From JBJENW01 sp051880395 (GTDB lineage Bacteria; Bacillota; Clostridia; Lachnospirales; Lachnospiraceae), in assembly GCA_051880395.1 (NCBI GenBank), contig JBJENW010000103.1:1-18347 (forward strand): a DNA stretch of 18,347 nt. Direction: 5' to 3'. Every line of letters begins with the position of its first letter. The stretch's first letter is position 1. Position numbers and translations under genes: made by a program. Below, in pieces: positions 6,680-14,665 of the stretch. The notes below the pieces were generated by a model. It was not told the origin of the DNA. It made no database searches and saw nothing but the letters and a program-made list of their open reading frames with translations.

Positions 6680-7048
6680 ATGGCTCGTATTTCAGGTGTA
6701 GATTTACCAAGAGACAAGCGTGTAGAAATCGGCTTGACTTATATTTATGGAATTGGTAGAGCAAGTTCTAACCGTATTTTAAAAGAAGCAAATGTAAATC
6801 CGGATATCAGATGTAAGGATTTAACAGACGATGATGTAAAGAGAATCAGTGCAGTCATCGATGAAACTCAGATGGTAGAAGGTGATTTAAGAAGAGAGAT
6901 TGCCTTAAATATCAAGAGATTACAGGAAATCGGATGCTATAGAGGTATTCGTCATAGAAAAGGACTTCCGGTTCGTGGTCAGAAAACAAAAACAAATGCA
7001 AGAACCAGAAAAGGTCCAAAGAGAACGGTTGCAAATAAGAAGAAATAA
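6680..7048 (+). CDS. rpsM: 30S ribosomal protein S13
   Basis: S13 is a 30S head protein forming inter-subunit bridges and contacting P-site tRNA. The 122-residue product starts MARISGVDLPRDKR and ends with the basic tail RGQKTKTNARTRKGPKRTVANKKK, typical of the family. A helix-hairpin-helix segment (GIGRASSNRIL, about 25-35) is visible. An in-frame ATG at 6662 would add six residues, but that ATG abuts the GGAGGTG Shine-Dalgarno (6664-6670), which is 9 nt from the ATG at 6680, so 6680 is the start. It opens the alpha-operon core after a long structured leader. Confidence 0.97.
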   Translation: MARISGVDLPRDKRVEIGLTYIYGIGRASSNRILKEANVNPDIRCKDLTDDDVKRISAVIDETQMVEGDLRREIALNIKRLQEIGCYRGIRHRKGLPVRGQKTKTNARTRKGPKRTVANKKK

Positions 7049-7089
7049 GATGGAATTTAATTTGAATGAGAAAGTAGGTTAGTTTAGAT

Positions 7090-7485
7090 ATGGCTAAGAA
7101 AGTTGCAAAAAAAGTGACAAAAAAGCGTGTTAAGAAAAACGTTGAACGCGGACAGGCACACATTCAGTCATCCTTCAATAATACAATCGTAACCATTACA
7201 GATTCCGAAGGAAACGCTTTATCATGGGCAAGTGCCGGTGGTCTTGGTTTTAGAGGATCAAAGAAATCCACTCCATATGCAGCTCAGACAGCAGCAGAGA
7301 CAGCTGCAAATGCGGCAAAAGTACATGGTTTGAAAATAGTTGACGTTATGGTAAAAGGACCGGGTTCAGGAAGAGAAGCAGCGATTCGTGCACTGCAGGC
7401 ATGTGGTCTTGAAGTGACAAGTATCAAAGACGTTACTCCGGTACCTCACAACGGATGCCGTCCACCAAAACGTAGAAGAGTCTAA
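7090..7485 (+). CDS. rpsK: 30S ribosomal protein S11
   Basis: S11 forms part of the 30S platform near the mRNA exit. The 131 residues have a basic N-terminus (about 1-18), AHIQSSFNNTIVTITDSEGN (about 23-42), GFRGSKKSTPYAAQTAAE (about 53-70) and the C-terminal VTPVPHNGCRPPKRRRV. Length and sequence are normal. The Shine-Dalgarno is poor: only AGTAGG about 11 nt before the ATG, while most neighbours have full AGGAGG. Expression may rely on coupling to rpsM, 41 nt upstream. Confidence 0.97.
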   Translation: MAKKVAKKVTKKRVKKNVERGQAHIQSSFNNTIVTITDSEGNALSWASAGGLGFRGSKKSTPYAAQTAAETAANAAKVHGLKIVDVMVKGPGSGREAAIRALQACGLEVTSIKDVTPVPHNGCRPPKRRRV

Positions 7486-7504
7486 TTAGGAGGTATAGAT
7501 TAGA

Positions 7505-8098
7505 ATGGCAGTGAATAGAGTTCCGGTTCTTAAGAGATGCAGATCCCTTGATTTAGATCCGATTTATCTTGGAATTTCAAAAAAATCAAATAGAGAGTTA
7601 AAGAGAGCCAACAGAAAAATTTCTGAGTATGGTCTTCAATTAAGAGAAAAACAGAAAGCAAAATTTATTTATGGTGTTCTGGAGAAACCTTTCCACAACT
7701 ACTTTGAAAAAGCAGACCGTATGAAAGGTATGACCGGTGAAAACCTGATGATTATGTTAGAGTCCAGACTGGATAACGTAATCTTCCGTTTAGGTTTTGC
7801 AAGAACAAGAAAAGAAGCAAGACAGATTGTCGATCACAAAAACATTCTTGTGAACGGCAAGAAAGTTAATATACCTTCTTATTTAGTCAAAGCTGGTGAT
7901 ATCATTGAAGTTGCTGAAAACAAGAAAGGTTCTCAGAGATTCAAAGATGTATTAGAAGTAACAGGTGGAAGATTAGTACCAGAGTGGTTAGAGGCTGATC
8001 AGGAAAACTTAAAAGGTACTGTAAAACAGTTGCCTGCAAGAGACATGATCGATGTGCCAGTTGATGAGATGCTTATCGTCGAGTTATATTCTAAATAA
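7505..8098 (+). CDS. rpsD: 30S ribosomal protein S4
   Basis: S4 is a primary 16S rRNA-binding and assembly-nucleating protein and a known translational autoregulator in other bacteria. The 197 residues contain the N-terminal S4 region and an S4-type RNA-binding domain at about 88-150 (LESRLDNVIFRLGFARTR, then HKNILVNGKKVN). Only one cysteine (C12) is present near the N-terminus, so this is the form without the four-cysteine zinc site. The gene lies within the alpha operon, unlike the monocistronic rpsD of Bacillus subtilis. It follows rpsK by 19 nt with a strong AGGAGGT. Confidence 0.97.
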   Translation: MAVNRVPVLKRCRSLDLDPIYLGISKKSNRELKRANRKISEYGLQLREKQKAKFIYGVLEKPFHNYFEKADRMKGMTGENLMIMLESRLDNVIFRLGFARTRKEARQIVDHKNILVNGKKVNIPSYLVKAGDIIEVAENKKGSQRFKDVLEVTGGRLVPEWLEADQENLKGTVKQLPARDMIDVPVDEMLIVELYSK

Positions 8099-8110
8099 TA
8101 GTTAATAACA

Positions 8111-8148
8111 GGCAGCATTAACCGGAGCTGGTTCGGATTAATGCTGTT
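8111..8148 (+). promoter_or_regulatory. Stem-loop between rpsD and rpoA
   Basis: CAGCATTAA (8113-8121) pairs perfectly with TTAATGCTG (8138-8146), extended inward by CCG/CGG (8122-8124/8134-8136) after a one-base bulge, and outward by G-U pairs. No T-run follows, so it is not a terminator. It lies 23 nt before the rpoA Shine-Dalgarno (GGAGG, 8171-8175). It also contains GGCAGCAT and AACCGGAGCTG, both found in the rpsM leader. Confidence 0.55.
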
Positions 8149-8184
8149 TGCCAGCAATGATACCCGAAAAGGAGGGACTTTGTA

Positions 8185-9144
8185 GTGTTCGATTTTGAGA
8201 AACCTAAAATTGAGATTGCAGAAATTTCAGAGGACAAGAAATACGGCAGATTTGTAGTGGAACCGTTAGAGCGCGGTTACGGAACGACTCTGGGTAATTC
8301 TTTAAGAAGAATCATGCTTTCTTCATTACCGGGCGCAGCTGTAAGCCAAGTGAAGATTGATGGTGTTCTGCATGAGTTCAGTTCCATTCCTGGAGTAAAG
8401 GAAGACGTGACCGAGATCATTATGAACATTAAAAATCTGGCGCTTAAGAATACGAGTCCGACGAATGAGCCGAAAGTGGCATACATCGAGTTTGAAGGTG
8501 AAGGCGTAGTTACAGCAGCAGATATTCAGGTAGATCCGGATATCCAGATACTCAATCCTGACTTAGTCATTGCACATTTAAATGGTGGTGTTGATTCTAA
8601 GTTGTATATGGAATTGACGATCACAAAAGGCAGAGGATATGTAAGCTCGGATAAGAATAAATCAGATGATACACCAATTGGTGTGATTGCAATTGACTCA
8701 ATTTACACACCGGTGGAGCGTGTGAATTTGACGATTCAGAATACTCGTGTGGGTCAGATTACAGATTATGATAAGCTTACATTGGACGTTTATACAAACG
8801 GAACGCTGGAGCCGGATGAGGCTGTAAGCTTAGCAGCAAAGGTATTAAGTGAGCATTTGAACCTTTTTATCGATCTGTCAGAAGCTGCTCAGCAGGCAGA
8901 TGTCATGGTAGAGAAGGAAGTCAATGCAAAAGAAAAAGTTCTGGAAATGAATATCGACGAATTAGAGTTGTCGGTTCGTTCCTACAACTGTCTGAAACGT
9001 GCCGGAATCAATACTGTTGAGGAATTGACAAACCGCACACCGGAAGACATGATGAAAGTTCGTAACCTGGGACGGAAATCCTTAGAAGAAGTTCTTGCAA
9101 AATTAAAAGAACTTGGATTACAGTTGAACCAGGGAGACGAATAA
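8185..9144 (+). CDS. rpoA: DNA-directed RNA polymerase alpha subunit, GTG start
   Basis: The alpha dimer is the assembly platform of RNA polymerase, and its C-terminal domain contacts UP-element DNA and activators. The N-terminal domain (about 1-230) holds LERGYGTTLGNSLRRIMLSSLPG (28-50). A linker leads to the C-terminal domain (about 255-313), with SVRSYNCLKRAGI and RNLGRKSLEE; R265 is at the position of the UP-element-binding arginine of E. coli. The start is GTG 8185, 9 nt after GGAGG. Length (319) is typical. rplQ follows after a long gap of 191 nt. Confidence 0.98.
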   Translation: MFDFEKPKIEIAEISEDKKYGRFVVEPLERGYGTTLGNSLRRIMLSSLPGAAVSQVKIDGVLHEFSSIPGVKEDVTEIIMNIKNLALKNTSPTNEPKVAYIEFEGEGVVTAADIQVDPDIQILNPDLVIAHLNGGVDSKLYMELTITKGRGYVSSDKNKSDDTPIGVIAIDSIYTPVERVNLTIQNTRVGQITDYDKLTLDVYTNGTLEPDEAVSLAAKVLSEHLNLFIDLSEAAQQADVMVEKEVNAKEKVLEMNIDELELSVRSYNCLKRAGINTVEELTNRTPEDMMKVRNLGRKSLEEVLAKLKELGLQLNQGDE

Positions 9145-9182
9145 ATAAAAACATAGTTTCCGACTATGCGTTACAGCGCAGA

Positions 9183-9302
9183 TAAGTCCAAAGAGCGCGG
9201 CGTTGTATGACTCATGGGTGGAACTGTTTCTGCCGCTCTTGAAATGTGGCAGCAGAACTCTGAAAACAATATTTTATATTCGGTAAGTAAGTCCAAAGAG
9301 CG
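9183..9302 (+). promoter_or_regulatory. rplQ leader with direct repeats and alternative hairpins
   Basis: The 15-mer TAAGTCCAAAGAGCG occurs at 9183-9197 and again at 9288-9302, 105 nt apart. The single CGCTCTT at 9234-9240 can pair with the AAGAGCG end of either copy (9191-9197 or 9296-9302). CTGCC (9230-9234) can instead pair with GGCAG (9248-9252). These structures exclude one another. The region fills the rpoA-rplQ gap and ends about 20 nt before the rplQ Shine-Dalgarno. A switch-like leader is inferred; no ligand is evident. Confidence 0.5.
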
Positions 9303-9335
9303 TGGCCGGATATTCCACAAATGGAGGACAATAAA

Positions 9336-9872
9336 ATGGCAAAGTATAGAAAATTAGGAAGAACTTCCGCACAGAGAAAAGCATTAATCAGAGGACAGGT
9401 AACTGCTTTGATCAATAATGGAAAGATCGTTACAACAGAAGCAAAAGCAAAAGAGATTCGGAAAGTAGCAGAAGGCCTGATCGCTTTAGCAGTAAAAGAA
9501 AAAGATAACTTCGAAGAAGTAACTGTAAAAGCAAAAGTACCTCGCAAAGATGCAGAAGGCAAGAGAGTGAAGGAAGTCGTAGACGGAAAGAAAAAGACTG
9601 TTTTTGATGAAGTAGATAAAACGATCAAAAAAGACAAACCTTCTCGTCTTCATGCAAGACATCAGATGTTGAAAGTTCTTTATCCTGTAAAAGAAGTGCC
9701 AAAGGAAGCAGCAGGAAGAAAGAAAAATACAAAGGAAGTAGATCTTGTTGCAAAATTATTTGATGAAATCGCACCAAAATATGCAGATCGTAATGGTGGT
9801 TATACAAGAATCATCAAGATTGGTCAGCGTAAAGGTGACGGTGCATTAGAAGTTGTACTTGAGTTAGTTTAA
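9336..9872 (+). CDS. rplQ: 50S ribosomal protein L17, enlarged form
   Basis: L17 binds 23S rRNA near the polypeptide exit tunnel. The N-terminus (MAKYRKLGRTSAQRKALIRG) and C-terminus (GGYTRIIKIGQRKGDGALEVVLELV) match the family closely. At 178 residues it is about 55 longer than the usual 116-127. The extra sequence lies mainly at about 55-103, a Lys/Glu/Val-rich block between the helix ending LIALAVKEK and LHARHQ, with a smaller Lys-rich addition at about 121-133. The ATG at 9336 is 8 nt after GGAGG; an in-frame ATG at 9321 precedes that site and is rejected. Last gene of the operon. Confidence 0.96.
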   Translation: MAKYRKLGRTSAQRKALIRGQVTALINNGKIVTTEAKAKEIRKVAEGLIALAVKEKDNFEEVTVKAKVPRKDAEGKRVKEVVDGKKKTVFDEVDKTIKKDKPSRLHARHQMLKVLYPVKEVPKEAAGRKKNTKEVDLVAKLFDEIAPKYADRNGGYTRIIKIGQRKGDGALEVVLELV

Positions 9873-9882
9873 AAATCGGTAT

Positions 9883-9928
9883 AAAAAAAAATACCTCGAT
9901 ATGAGATGACATATCGAGGTATTTTTTT
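9883..9928. terminator. Bidirectional intrinsic terminator
   Basis: ATACCTCGATATG (9891-9903) pairs with CATATCGAGGTAT (9910-9922), a perfect 13-bp stem with a 6-nt loop. It is flanked by an A-run (9883-9890) and a T-run (9922-9928), so it works on both strands. It lies between the convergent ends of rplQ (stop 9872) and the histidine kinase gene (stop at 9930), closing both operons. Confidence 0.93.
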
Positions 9929-9929
9929 A

Positions 9930-11333
9930 TTAATCCATAGGGAGTGTAAAAATAAACTCTGTTCCGACGCCCTCGGTGCTGATCACATTGATGTTCTCGT
10001 TATGAGAAGTAATGATTTCTTTTACAATAGCCAGTCCAAGACCGGTTCCTTTTTTATCTTTTCCGCGCGACAGATCTGTTTTATAAAATCGCTCCCAGAT
10101 TTTATTAATGCAATTCTTAGGAATTCCAATTCCGGAGTCTTTTACAGAAACAAAAATCTTATCATTTTTTGTAGTAGTTTCGATTTTAATAAAGGAATCA
10201 TTGTAGCTGAATTTGATCGCATTGTCGATAAGGTTGTATAACACCTGTTGAATTTTGCTCATATCAGCTTTCACATACATTTCAGACCCGGTTAAAACCA
10301 GTTCAAAAGAAATATGCTTGGTTTTGCAGATTCCTTCAAAGGACTGGACGGTGTGCTTAATAATCTGATTTAAGTCAAATCGTGTAATGTCGAGCATATT
10401 GCCGACACCGCATTTGTTTAATTCCAAAAGACTGGTTGTCAGTTTATTCAGTCGCTCGGTTTCAAATAAAATAATATTTAAATATTTGTCCTGCATTTCC
10501 AATGGAATCGTTCCGTCTAAAATGGCCTCCACATATCCTTTGATCGAAGTTAAAGGGGAACGAAAGTCATGCGACACGTTGGAGATAAATTTGCGCTGAT
10601 CGCTTTCGAGTGTATGCAGTTCATTTGCCATATAGTTGAGGGAAGCGGCAAGATATCCAATTTCATCATTGCTCTGAATGGAAATTTTGGGTTCAAAGTT
10701 TCCTTTTGCATATTCGCCTGCTGTATGGGTCAGTTTCCAAAGTGGAAGCAGAACAGTCATAACAAAAAAAGCGATGAAAAGAAGCGCGATTACAATCACA
10801 AGTGCGAGTGTTTGATAAGCAATCGTCAAAATTCCGTTTCCAAAGTCATTTAGATCAGAAACGGGTTTGCTGATGATAATATAGCCCTGTACTTTATAAT
10901 TTACCGGAATGGAGGCAAAAACCGTCATCATATTGTCTGGATAAAGTCCGTAAAAATTTCCAATCTGGTAGTAGCGGTTTCCAAAGTCCGTGATAGAAAA
11001 ATCAGGAATCTGTTCTGGAAAAGAGTTGGAACTGCGGGAAGAAAGTATAATCTTTCCTTCAGGATCTACCAAAAGTATAGGGGCAGAAAGGTTAGTGGAT
11101 GCAATCACCATGTGCTCTTTCATTTCTTTTTGGGACAGCGAGTGGTTATAGTAGCTTGCGGCGTATCGGGAAGCGAGAAGAGACGCGTCTCGTGAAAGTG
11201 TCATGGATGCCTGCTCTTCAATGTATTTCATATTTTGATGATATGTAAATGTTGATACGATCAAAAAGCTGAGGACTGCAAACAAGAGATAACCAATTAC
11301 TTGTTTTATAAATAAATTTTTCTTTAGTTTCAT
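9930..11333 (-). CDS. Membrane sensor histidine kinase
   Basis: 467 residues. TM1 is at about 11-30 and TM2 at about 172-197. Between them lies a ~140-residue extracellular domain with ILLVDPEGKIILSSR and a later VFASIPVN/GYIIISKPV strand pattern, resembling a Cache/PAS-like sensor fold. HAMP spans about 195-245. The phosphoacceptor is H255 in SHDFRSPLTSIKGY. The ATPase domain has the N box (LYNLIDNAIKF, 365-375), DSGIGI (399-404) and GTGLGL (429-434). GGAGGT precedes the ATG. It lies 30 nt after its presumed partner regulator. The signal is unknown, and no specific named system can be assigned. Confidence 0.95.
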   Translation of the reverse strand: MKLKKNLFIKQVIGYLLFAVLSFLIVSTFTYHQNMKYIEEQASMTLSRDASLLASRYAASYYNHSLSQKEMKEHMVIASTNLSAPILLVDPEGKIILSSRSSNSFPEQIPDFSITDFGNRYYQIGNFYGLYPDNMMTVFASIPVNYKVQGYIIISKPVSDLNDFGNGILTIAYQTLALVIVIALLFIAFFVMTVLLPLWKLTHTAGEYAKGNFEPKISIQSNDEIGYLAASLNYMANELHTLESDQRKFISNVSHDFRSPLTSIKGYVEAILDGTIPLEMQDKYLNIILFETERLNKLTTSLLELNKCGVGNMLDITRFDLNQIIKHTVQSFEGICKTKHISFELVLTGSEMYVKADMSKIQQVLYNLIDNAIKFSYNDSFIKIETTTKNDKIFVSVKDSGIGIPKNCINKIWERFYKTDLSRGKDKKGTGLGLAIVKEIITSHNENINVISTEGVGTEFIFTLPMD

Positions 11334-11363
11334 AGAATACCTCCATTTGTATTCAGGCAGACA

Positions 11364-12068
11364 TTATTCATTTTTTACCTCGAATTTATATCCGATTCCC
11401 CAAACGGTGGCCAGACTCCAGTTTGCCCGATCTTTGATTTTTTCACGAATTCGTTTGATATGGACATCTACGGTACGGGTATCTCCAAGATAATCATACC
11501 CCCATAAATGCTCTAAAAGTTGTTCACGTGTGAAAACCTGATTCGGGGAAGATGCAAGAAAATAGAGAATTTCTAATTCTTTTGGCGGCATCTCGACCGG
11601 TTTTCCACAATAGATGACCGAATAATTAGTCTGGTTGATGATCAAATCCGGATATTCTACACATTTGATGCTGGAGGCAACAGTTTCATTTTTGGATGGC
11701 TGAAAGCGTCTGAGAACAGCTTTTACACGCGCGATCAGCTCTTTTGTATCAAATGGTTTCATAATATAGTCATCGGCACCCAATTCCAGACCGAGGACTT
11801 TATCAAACACCTCTCCTTTTGCTGAGAGCATGATGATCGGTGTGTTGGATTTGGAACGAATTTCCCGGCATACCTGATAGCCATCAATGCCGGGAAGCAT
11901 TAAATCCAGAAGGACCAAATTGGGTTGATAGTTGTCAAATGTTTCAAGTGCTTTTTCTCCATCGTGCACGATGCAGGTATCATAGCACTCTTTTGTCAGA
12001 TAAAGGGCGATGAGCTCGGCGATATTTGCATCATCGTCCACAATTAAAATTTTCTGTTTTGCTACCAT
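11364..12068 (-). CDS. OmpR/PhoB-family response regulator
   Basis: 234 residues from the ATG at 12068. The receiver domain (about 5-118) has the acidic pocket VDDD (10-13), phosphoacceptor D55 (LLDLMLPG), S82 and K104 (MKPFD). The C-terminal winged-helix DNA-binding domain (about 135-230) contains LEILYFLASSPNQVFTREQLL and DTRTVDVHIKRIREKI. A GTG at 12080 would add MSVT but has no clear Shine-Dalgarno, while AAGTGAG lies suitably upstream of the ATG. It is 25 nt downstream of mutS2 and 30 nt upstream of the kinase, so it is probably co-transcribed with both. Target genes are unknown. Confidence 0.94.
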   Translation of the reverse strand: MVAKQKILIVDDDANIAELIALYLTKECYDTCIVHDGEKALETFDNYQPNLVLLDLMLPGIDGYQVCREIRSKSNTPIIMLSAKGEVFDKVLGLELGADDYIMKPFDTKELIARVKAVLRRFQPSKNETVASSIKCVEYPDLIINQTNYSVIYCGKPVEMPPKELEILYFLASSPNQVFTREQLLEHLWGYDYLGDTRTVDVHIKRIREKIKDRANWSLATVWGIGYKFEVKNE

Positions 12069-12093
12069 AGTTACACTCACTTTCTAAAAACAC

Positions 12094-14481
12094 TTACTCT
12101 TTAAATTCTGCAATCGTTACACCGGCATCTCCCTCACCAAATGTACCAAGTCGATAGGAAGAAACATATTTACAACGCTTCAAATGTTTCTGCACAGCGG
12201 CGCGAAGGGCACCGGTTCCTTTTCCATGAACGATTCGTACAGAAGGAAGATGTGCCAGATAGGCATCGTCTAAATATTTATCTAACAGCGCAATGGCTTC
12301 ATCTGTTGTGCGACCGATCAGATTTATCTCGGTGGATACACTTGCAGATTTTGACATACGGATCTTTCCACTGCTTCCGGCAGATTTCTTTTTCGAATTT
12401 TTGGCAGGAGCAGATTCCTCCAGCAAAACCAGATCCTTGATATTGACAGTGGAGCGTAGAATCCCCATCTGCACCTGCAAGTCACCTTTGGCATTTGGCA
12501 GTGTGTGTACAGTTCCGGTTAAATTCATGCTTAAAACTTTTACGCTGTCTCCGATATGCAGCTGTTTTGGAACATTGTTGTTTCGCTGCTGCTTTTTCTG
12601 ATCGGATAAATTTTTTTCCACTTTGGACATTTTTGAGCGAAGCTTGCTTCGTTCTTCCTCTAATTCTTTGGCACTCAGATCGCGAGTGGTGCCGAATTTA
12701 TTGAAATTCCGGATGGACTCATCAGCTGTTTTTTTGGCTTCCGCTAAGATTTCGTATGCTTTTTCATTGGCTTCCTTCAAAATTTTATCCCGCGATTGTT
12801 CTACCCGTTCCTGCTTTTGTTCCAGTTTTTGTTTGAGATTTTGAATCTCGGTTTTGTAGAGGGCAATTTCCTCTCGTTCTTTTTCGATTGTCACACGGGA
12901 AGTTTCTAAATCTGTCAGTAAATCCTCAAAAGACTCATCTTTTTCGGATAAATTTCCGCGTGCACTCTCAATAATAAATTCCGGAAGACCGAGTTTGCTT
13001 GAAATCGCAAACGCATTACTTTTTCCGGGAATACCGATCAACAGACGATAGGTCGGACTGAGCGTTTCTACATTGAATTCACAGCAGGCATTCTGAACGC
13101 CTGCTGTTGACATTGCAAAAACCTTTAGTTCACTGTAATGTGTGGTGGCCATGACACGGATCTGTCGGTTGTGCAGTTCGGTCAAAATTGCAATGGCAAG
13201 TGCGGCACCCTCCGTCGGGTCGGTTCCGGCACAAAGTTCATCGAACAGGACCAGCGAGTTTGGTGTGACATTGTCTAAAATGGAAATGATATTTGTCATA
13301 TGCGAGGAAAATGTACTCAGACTCTGTTCGATGCTCTGTTCATCCCCGATATCGGCATACACATCGTCAAAAATCGCCAGTTCCGACCGGTCGTTTGCCG
13401 GAATGTGCAGTCCCGCCTGTCCCATCAGTGTAAAAAGACCAACTGTTTTCAGGGAAACCGTTTTGCCACCGGTGTTCGGACCGGTGACGATCAGTTGGTC
13501 AAATTCTTGTCCGAGTTCCACATCGATCGGAACCACTTTCTTTTTGTTCAAAAGAGGATGACGTCCTTTTCGGATACGAATCCGTCCTTCGTTATTAAAA
13601 AGCGGAGCCACACCATTGTATTCCTTTGCGAGCATTCCTTTTGCAAAAATAAAATCAAGTTTTGTCAAAACCTTTAAATCATCGGTCAAAAAACCGCTGT
13701 ATTCTGCAACCTGAGCACTCAGATTTGCAAGAATAACTTCGATTTCTTCTTTTTCTTTTAGGAAAAGTTCCCGCAGGTCGTTATTCAGTTTTACGACAGC
13801 CATCGGTTCGATAAAAAGCGTAGATCCGCTGGAGGATTGATCGTGGATCATACCAGGGATCTGACCTTTGTGTTCTGCGACAACCGGAAGGCAGTAGCGG
13901 CCGTTTCGCATGGTGATCACAGCATCCTGCAGGTAGCCTCGCGTTGTTGTATTGTTCAGCATACTGTTTAACTGCGAACGGATTTTTTCGTTGGCACGCT
14001 GAATGGAGCGACGAATCGAGCGCAGTGTACTGCTGGCATCGTCACTGATTTCCTCTTCAGAGAGAATACAGCGATTGATTTCCTGACAAAGCGGAGTCAA
14101 TGGTTCGATCGAATCGAAATATCGGTCGAGAGAATCTTTTTTTTCATCTTCGCGTTCAATTCGAGCATAGGATTTGACACGCTTTGCTGTTTCAAGTAAT
14201 TTTGCGATTCGTAAAAGTTCGATTGTATTTAAGGTACCTCCGATTTCCAGACGCTTTATAGAAGCGGTGATATCAGAAATACCGGAAAAAGAGAGACTTC
14301 CCCGTTTAAAAATCCGTTCTAACGCATCTTTGGTCTGCGTCTGTGACAGCTCAATTTCCTTTAAGTCATACGAAGGAACAAGATCCTGACACAGACGTTT
14401 GCCACCCTCGGAGGAAGCATAGTCTGTCAGATGCGCGATGATTTTATCATACTCCAGAGTTTTTAATGCTTTTTTATTCAT
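12094..14481 (-). CDS. mutS2: Endonuclease MutS2
   Basis: MutS2 is an ABC-type ATPase linked to suppression of recombination and, in Bacillus, to collided ribosomes. The 795 residues contain the MutS-like core, Walker A GPNTGGKT (334-341), STFSSHM (389-395), Walker B LVLFDE (410-415) and THYSELK (447-453). A charged coiled coil follows (about 520-635), then a KOW-like segment (about 640-688) and a C-terminal Smr domain (about 718-795) with HGKGTGALR (752-760). The frame extends upstream, but ATG 14481 gives the conserved MNKKALKTLEYDKI start and has AAAGGA upstream. The usual Smr LDLRG motif reads INLIG here. Length is normal (about 785). Confidence 0.96.
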   Translation of the reverse strand: MNKKALKTLEYDKIIAHLTDYASSEGGKRLCQDLVPSYDLKEIELSQTQTKDALERIFKRGSLSFSGISDITASIKRLEIGGTLNTIELLRIAKLLETAKRVKSYARIEREDEKKDSLDRYFDSIEPLTPLCQEINRCILSEEEISDDASSTLRSIRRSIQRANEKIRSQLNSMLNNTTTRGYLQDAVITMRNGRYCLPVVAEHKGQIPGMIHDQSSSGSTLFIEPMAVVKLNNDLRELFLKEKEEIEVILANLSAQVAEYSGFLTDDLKVLTKLDFIFAKGMLAKEYNGVAPLFNNEGRIRIRKGRHPLLNKKKVVPIDVELGQEFDQLIVTGPNTGGKTVSLKTVGLFTLMGQAGLHIPANDRSELAIFDDVYADIGDEQSIEQSLSTFSSHMTNIISILDNVTPNSLVLFDELCAGTDPTEGAALAIAILTELHNRQIRVMATTHYSELKVFAMSTAGVQNACCEFNVETLSPTYRLLIGIPGKSNAFAISSKLGLPEFIIESARGNLSEKDESFEDLLTDLETSRVTIEKEREEIALYKTEIQNLKQKLEQKQERVEQSRDKILKEANEKAYEILAEAKKTADESIRNFNKFGTTRDLSAKELEEERSKLRSKMSKVEKNLSDQKKQQRNNNVPKQLHIGDSVKVLSMNLTGTVHTLPNAKGDLQVQMGILRSTVNIKDLVLLEESAPAKNSKKKSAGSSGKIRMSKSASVSTEINLIGRTTDEAIALLDKYLDDAYLAHLPSVRIVHGKGTGALRAAVQKHLKRCKYVSSYRLGTFGEGDAGVTIAEFKE

Positions 14482-14530
14482 AAATTCCTTTCTCGGCAAA
14501 AAGCCGGATACATCATTATTCATATTCTCT

Positions 14531-14559
14531 ATTTTACCGCAAATCAGAATACATGAAAA
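14531..14559 (-). promoter_or_regulatory. Candidate promoter for mutS2
   Basis: On the - strand, TTTTCA (complement of 14554-14559), a 17-nt spacer and TAAAAT (complement of 14531-14536). Four of six -35 bases and five of six -10 bases match consensus. It would give a leader of about 40 nt before the mutS2 ATG and could drive mutS2, the response regulator and the kinase. Confidence 0.5.
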
Positions 14560-14586
14560 GTGAAAAATCTGAAGAATAGAAAAATG

Positions 14587-14615
14587 TTGCACGAAAGCGA
14601 GTAAAAAAGTATAAT
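14587..14615 (+). promoter_or_regulatory. Promoter for the HtrA-like/yhaM/rlmD operon
   Basis: TTGCAC (14587-14592), a 17-nt spacer and a perfect TATAAT (14610-14615). The predicted start is near 14622, about 44 nt before the ATG of the HtrA-like gene. It is divergent from the mutS2 promoter, with 28 nt between the -35 boxes. Confidence 0.8.
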
Positions 14616-14665
14616 AGGATTGATATAACATCCGCGAGGGGACATTAGAAAAAGAGGATTCACAG

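Noticed and set aside
14482..14631. N-terminal extension of MutS2 by 50 residues to the frame's first ATG.
   Set aside because: The extension covers the divergent promoter region, is hydrophobic and unlike MutS2, while ATG 14481 has a Shine-Dalgarno and the family N-terminus.
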